5,348 nucleotides of DNA. Origin: Pseudomonadota bacterium. Its GTDB lineage: Bacteria > Desulfobacterota > BSN033 > WVXP01 > G020346125. The stretch covers positions 1 through 5,348 of the forward strand of contig DAOVGJ010000197.1 of the NCBI GenBank assembly GCA_030672465.1. The letters are read 5' to 3'. This document shows, piece after piece, positions 4,101 through 5,348 of this stretch (the first letter of the stretch is position 1; each line of letters starts with the position of its first letter). The position numbers and the translations under genes are program-made. The notes beneath the pieces are model-generated. The model worked only from the letters and a program-made list of their open reading frames with translations, ran no database searches and was not told the origin of the DNA.

Positions 4101-5348
4101 GGCACCAGGCATTTCCCGCATTCTTCGGGGGAAAGGAAGGCGAAATCCCCCAATTCCCTGCCAAAAGCGACCATTTGTGGCGGCTTCAGGGAGGCCTCCC
4201 TCAGGCCATCAAGGTCCGAAAGGATTTCCCTCGTTTCCCCATCCCGTATGACTTTTCCGTCCTTCATGACGATCACCCTCTGGGCATAGTGGGATACGAT
4301 CCACAAGGTATGGGTCACCATGATGATGGTGTGTCCCTTTTCGTTCAATTCTCGTATGAGCTCCATCATCCTCATGCTCTCTTGGTAATCCATACCCGTT
4401 GTCGGCTCGTCTAATACGATCACCTTCGTCGTGGAGGCCAACACCGATGCGACGGCGAGCCTCTGTCTCTCCGCCTTGGTTAGGGAAAAGGGATCCGCTT
4501 CCCTCGAATCCAGGAGGTCAACCGCCTCCAGGGCTCTGTCAACCCTTTCGACGATGGCTTCCTCCGGAAAGCCGAAATTTCTGGGCCCGAAGGAGACTTC
4601 GTCGACGACCCGTTCCGCAAAGATTTGATGGTCCGGATTTTGGAAGACGAATCCAATCTTTCGCGCCAATTGGAGGATGTCCGTCTCCCTTACCTTAACC
4701 CCTTCTACCCGCACCTCCCCTTTCGTCGGGACCAATAGCCCATTGAAATGCTTGATGAGGGTCGTCTTTCCGGACCCATTCTGGCCCACGATGGCCACAA
4801 ACTCTCCCTCTCTGATTTGGAGGTCGATACCCCTGAGGGCTTCGACCTCTCCCTCATAGATATATTCGAGCCCACTTACCTCGATGAGAACCCGGCCATA
4901 TCGATGTGCCCTCAGCCTATCCATCTCCACCAGGGACCGGTACTTTCCCTCATCGATTCTCCATCCCTCCTTCCGGAAATGTTCCAGACCCTCCTCAAGG
5001 GTGAGGGGAAGGTATTTGGACCCACATCGGGCGAAGAGCTCGGTGACGGGGATGGGCCTGATTCCGGTTTCCCATAAGAGGTCCACCTCTCTCAATATCG
5101 TTTTCGGAGGGCCCATTGCCATGATTTCCCCTCCCTTGAGAAGGATAATCCGGTCAGCACCCAAGACATCTTCAATACTGTGTTCGACCATGATCATGGT
5201 GATGGAGTCCGATTCCTTAACCCTTCTGGCGATGGCAAAGATATCGTCCTTGCCCATGGGATCCAATTCGGATGTGGGCTCATCGAGGCAGAGGAGATTC
5301 GGTTCCATGGCGAGCACGGAGGCAATGGCCAGCCTCTGTTTTTCTCCC
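4097..5348 (-). CDS. Fused double ATPase of an ECF transporter (N-terminal part cut by right edge)
   Basis: The protein powers uptake through EcfT by ATP hydrolysis at the inner face of the membrane. Numbering is from the first whole visible residue (416 in view). The first ATPase enters at its signature, GEKQRLAIA at 1-9, then Walker B LLCLDEP at 18-24 and switch His56 in MVEHS; its Walker A and Q-loop lie outside the window. A linker of about 70 residues (90-150) follows. The second ATPase is complete: Walker A GQNGSGKTT at 188-196, Gln236 in VFQNPDHQIF, signature SLTKAERQ at 288-295, Walker B VIVLDEP at 309-315 and switch His346 in VTHTL. The tail includes LKPPQ, which I recall as common in ECF ATPases. 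Two ATPases in one chain correspond to EcfA and EcfA'. The frame is open to the window edge, so internal GTG and ATG codons near 5317 and 5308 are not the true start. The stop overlaps the ecfT start as ATGA. Confidence 0.94.
   Translation of the reverse strand, partial: GEKQRLAIASVLAMEPNLLCLDEPTSELDPMGKDDIFAIARRVKESDSITMIMVEHSIEDVLGADRIILLKGGEIMAMGPPKTILREVDLLWETGIRPIPVTELFARCGSKYLPLTLEEGLEHFRKEGWRIDEGKYRSLVEMDRLRAHRYGRVLIEVSGLEYIYEGEVEALRGIDLQIREGEFVAIVGQNGSGKTTLIKHFNGLLVPTKGEVRVEGVKVRETDILQLARKIGFVFQNPDHQIFAERVVDEVSFGPRNFGFPEEAIVERVDRALEAVDLLDSREADPFSLTKAERQRLAVASVLASTTKVIVLDEPTTGMDYQESMRMMELIRELNEKGHTIIMVTHTLWIVSHYAQRVIVMKDGKVIRDGETREILSDLDGLREASLKPPQMVAFGRELGDFAFLSPEECGKCLVP

Noticed and set aside
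4059..5077. Several plus-strand open frames across the ATPase gene
   Set aside because: They are antisense to intact Walker and signature motifs, have low-complexity Pro/Ser-rich translations, and lack ribosome sites.

Overview
The window reads as a piece of a bacterial chromosome. Its dense coding parts lie almost entirely on the minus strand and carry ordinary housekeeping and transport genes. The prolyl-tRNA synthetase is the long bacterial type with an inserted editing domain, and its wording (start MRYSQFMLPT, the motif 2 region, Cys pairs around the insertion) resembles what I remember from Desulfobacterota (former Deltaproteobacteria) such as Geobacter relatives. That placement is from memory and moderate in confidence. 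Good TTGACA-type promoters and Shine-Dalgarno sites also fit a bacterium.

Layout, left to right: the 5' part of pyrF (minus, cut by the left edge, 1-399); about 800 bases without a convincing gene (400-1197), rich in hairpins and repeats; a small plus-strand gene for an unrecognised 82-residue protein with its own strong-looking promoter (1198-1446); proS (minus, 1432-3165), whose end overlaps the end of the small gene by 15 bases; a 155-base gap with a probable proS promoter; ecfT (minus, 3321-4100); and a fused double ATPase of an energy-coupling factor (ECF) transporter (minus, 4097-5348), cut by the right edge and overlapping ecfT in an ATGA.

How they work together: the fused ATPase and EcfT are the motor and transmembrane coupling parts of an ECF vitamin or metal uptake system. 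The substrate-binding S component is not in view, so the substrate cannot be named. proS charges tRNA(Pro) and pyrF makes UMP; each appears to have its own promoter, so I see no single operon or pathway joining the genes.

The least ordinary part is 545-1080. It contains two diverged copies, about 85 bases apart, of a palindromic element that each fold into a 49-base hairpin. Low-complexity six-base-type repeats lie on both sides in opposite orientation. To the left of these is a stretch of small hairpins ending in a sequence like the 3' half of a group II intron domain V. I read this as a repeat-rich, mobile-element-like or degenerate intergenic island. I found no clear evidence for a new multi-gene system in the window.
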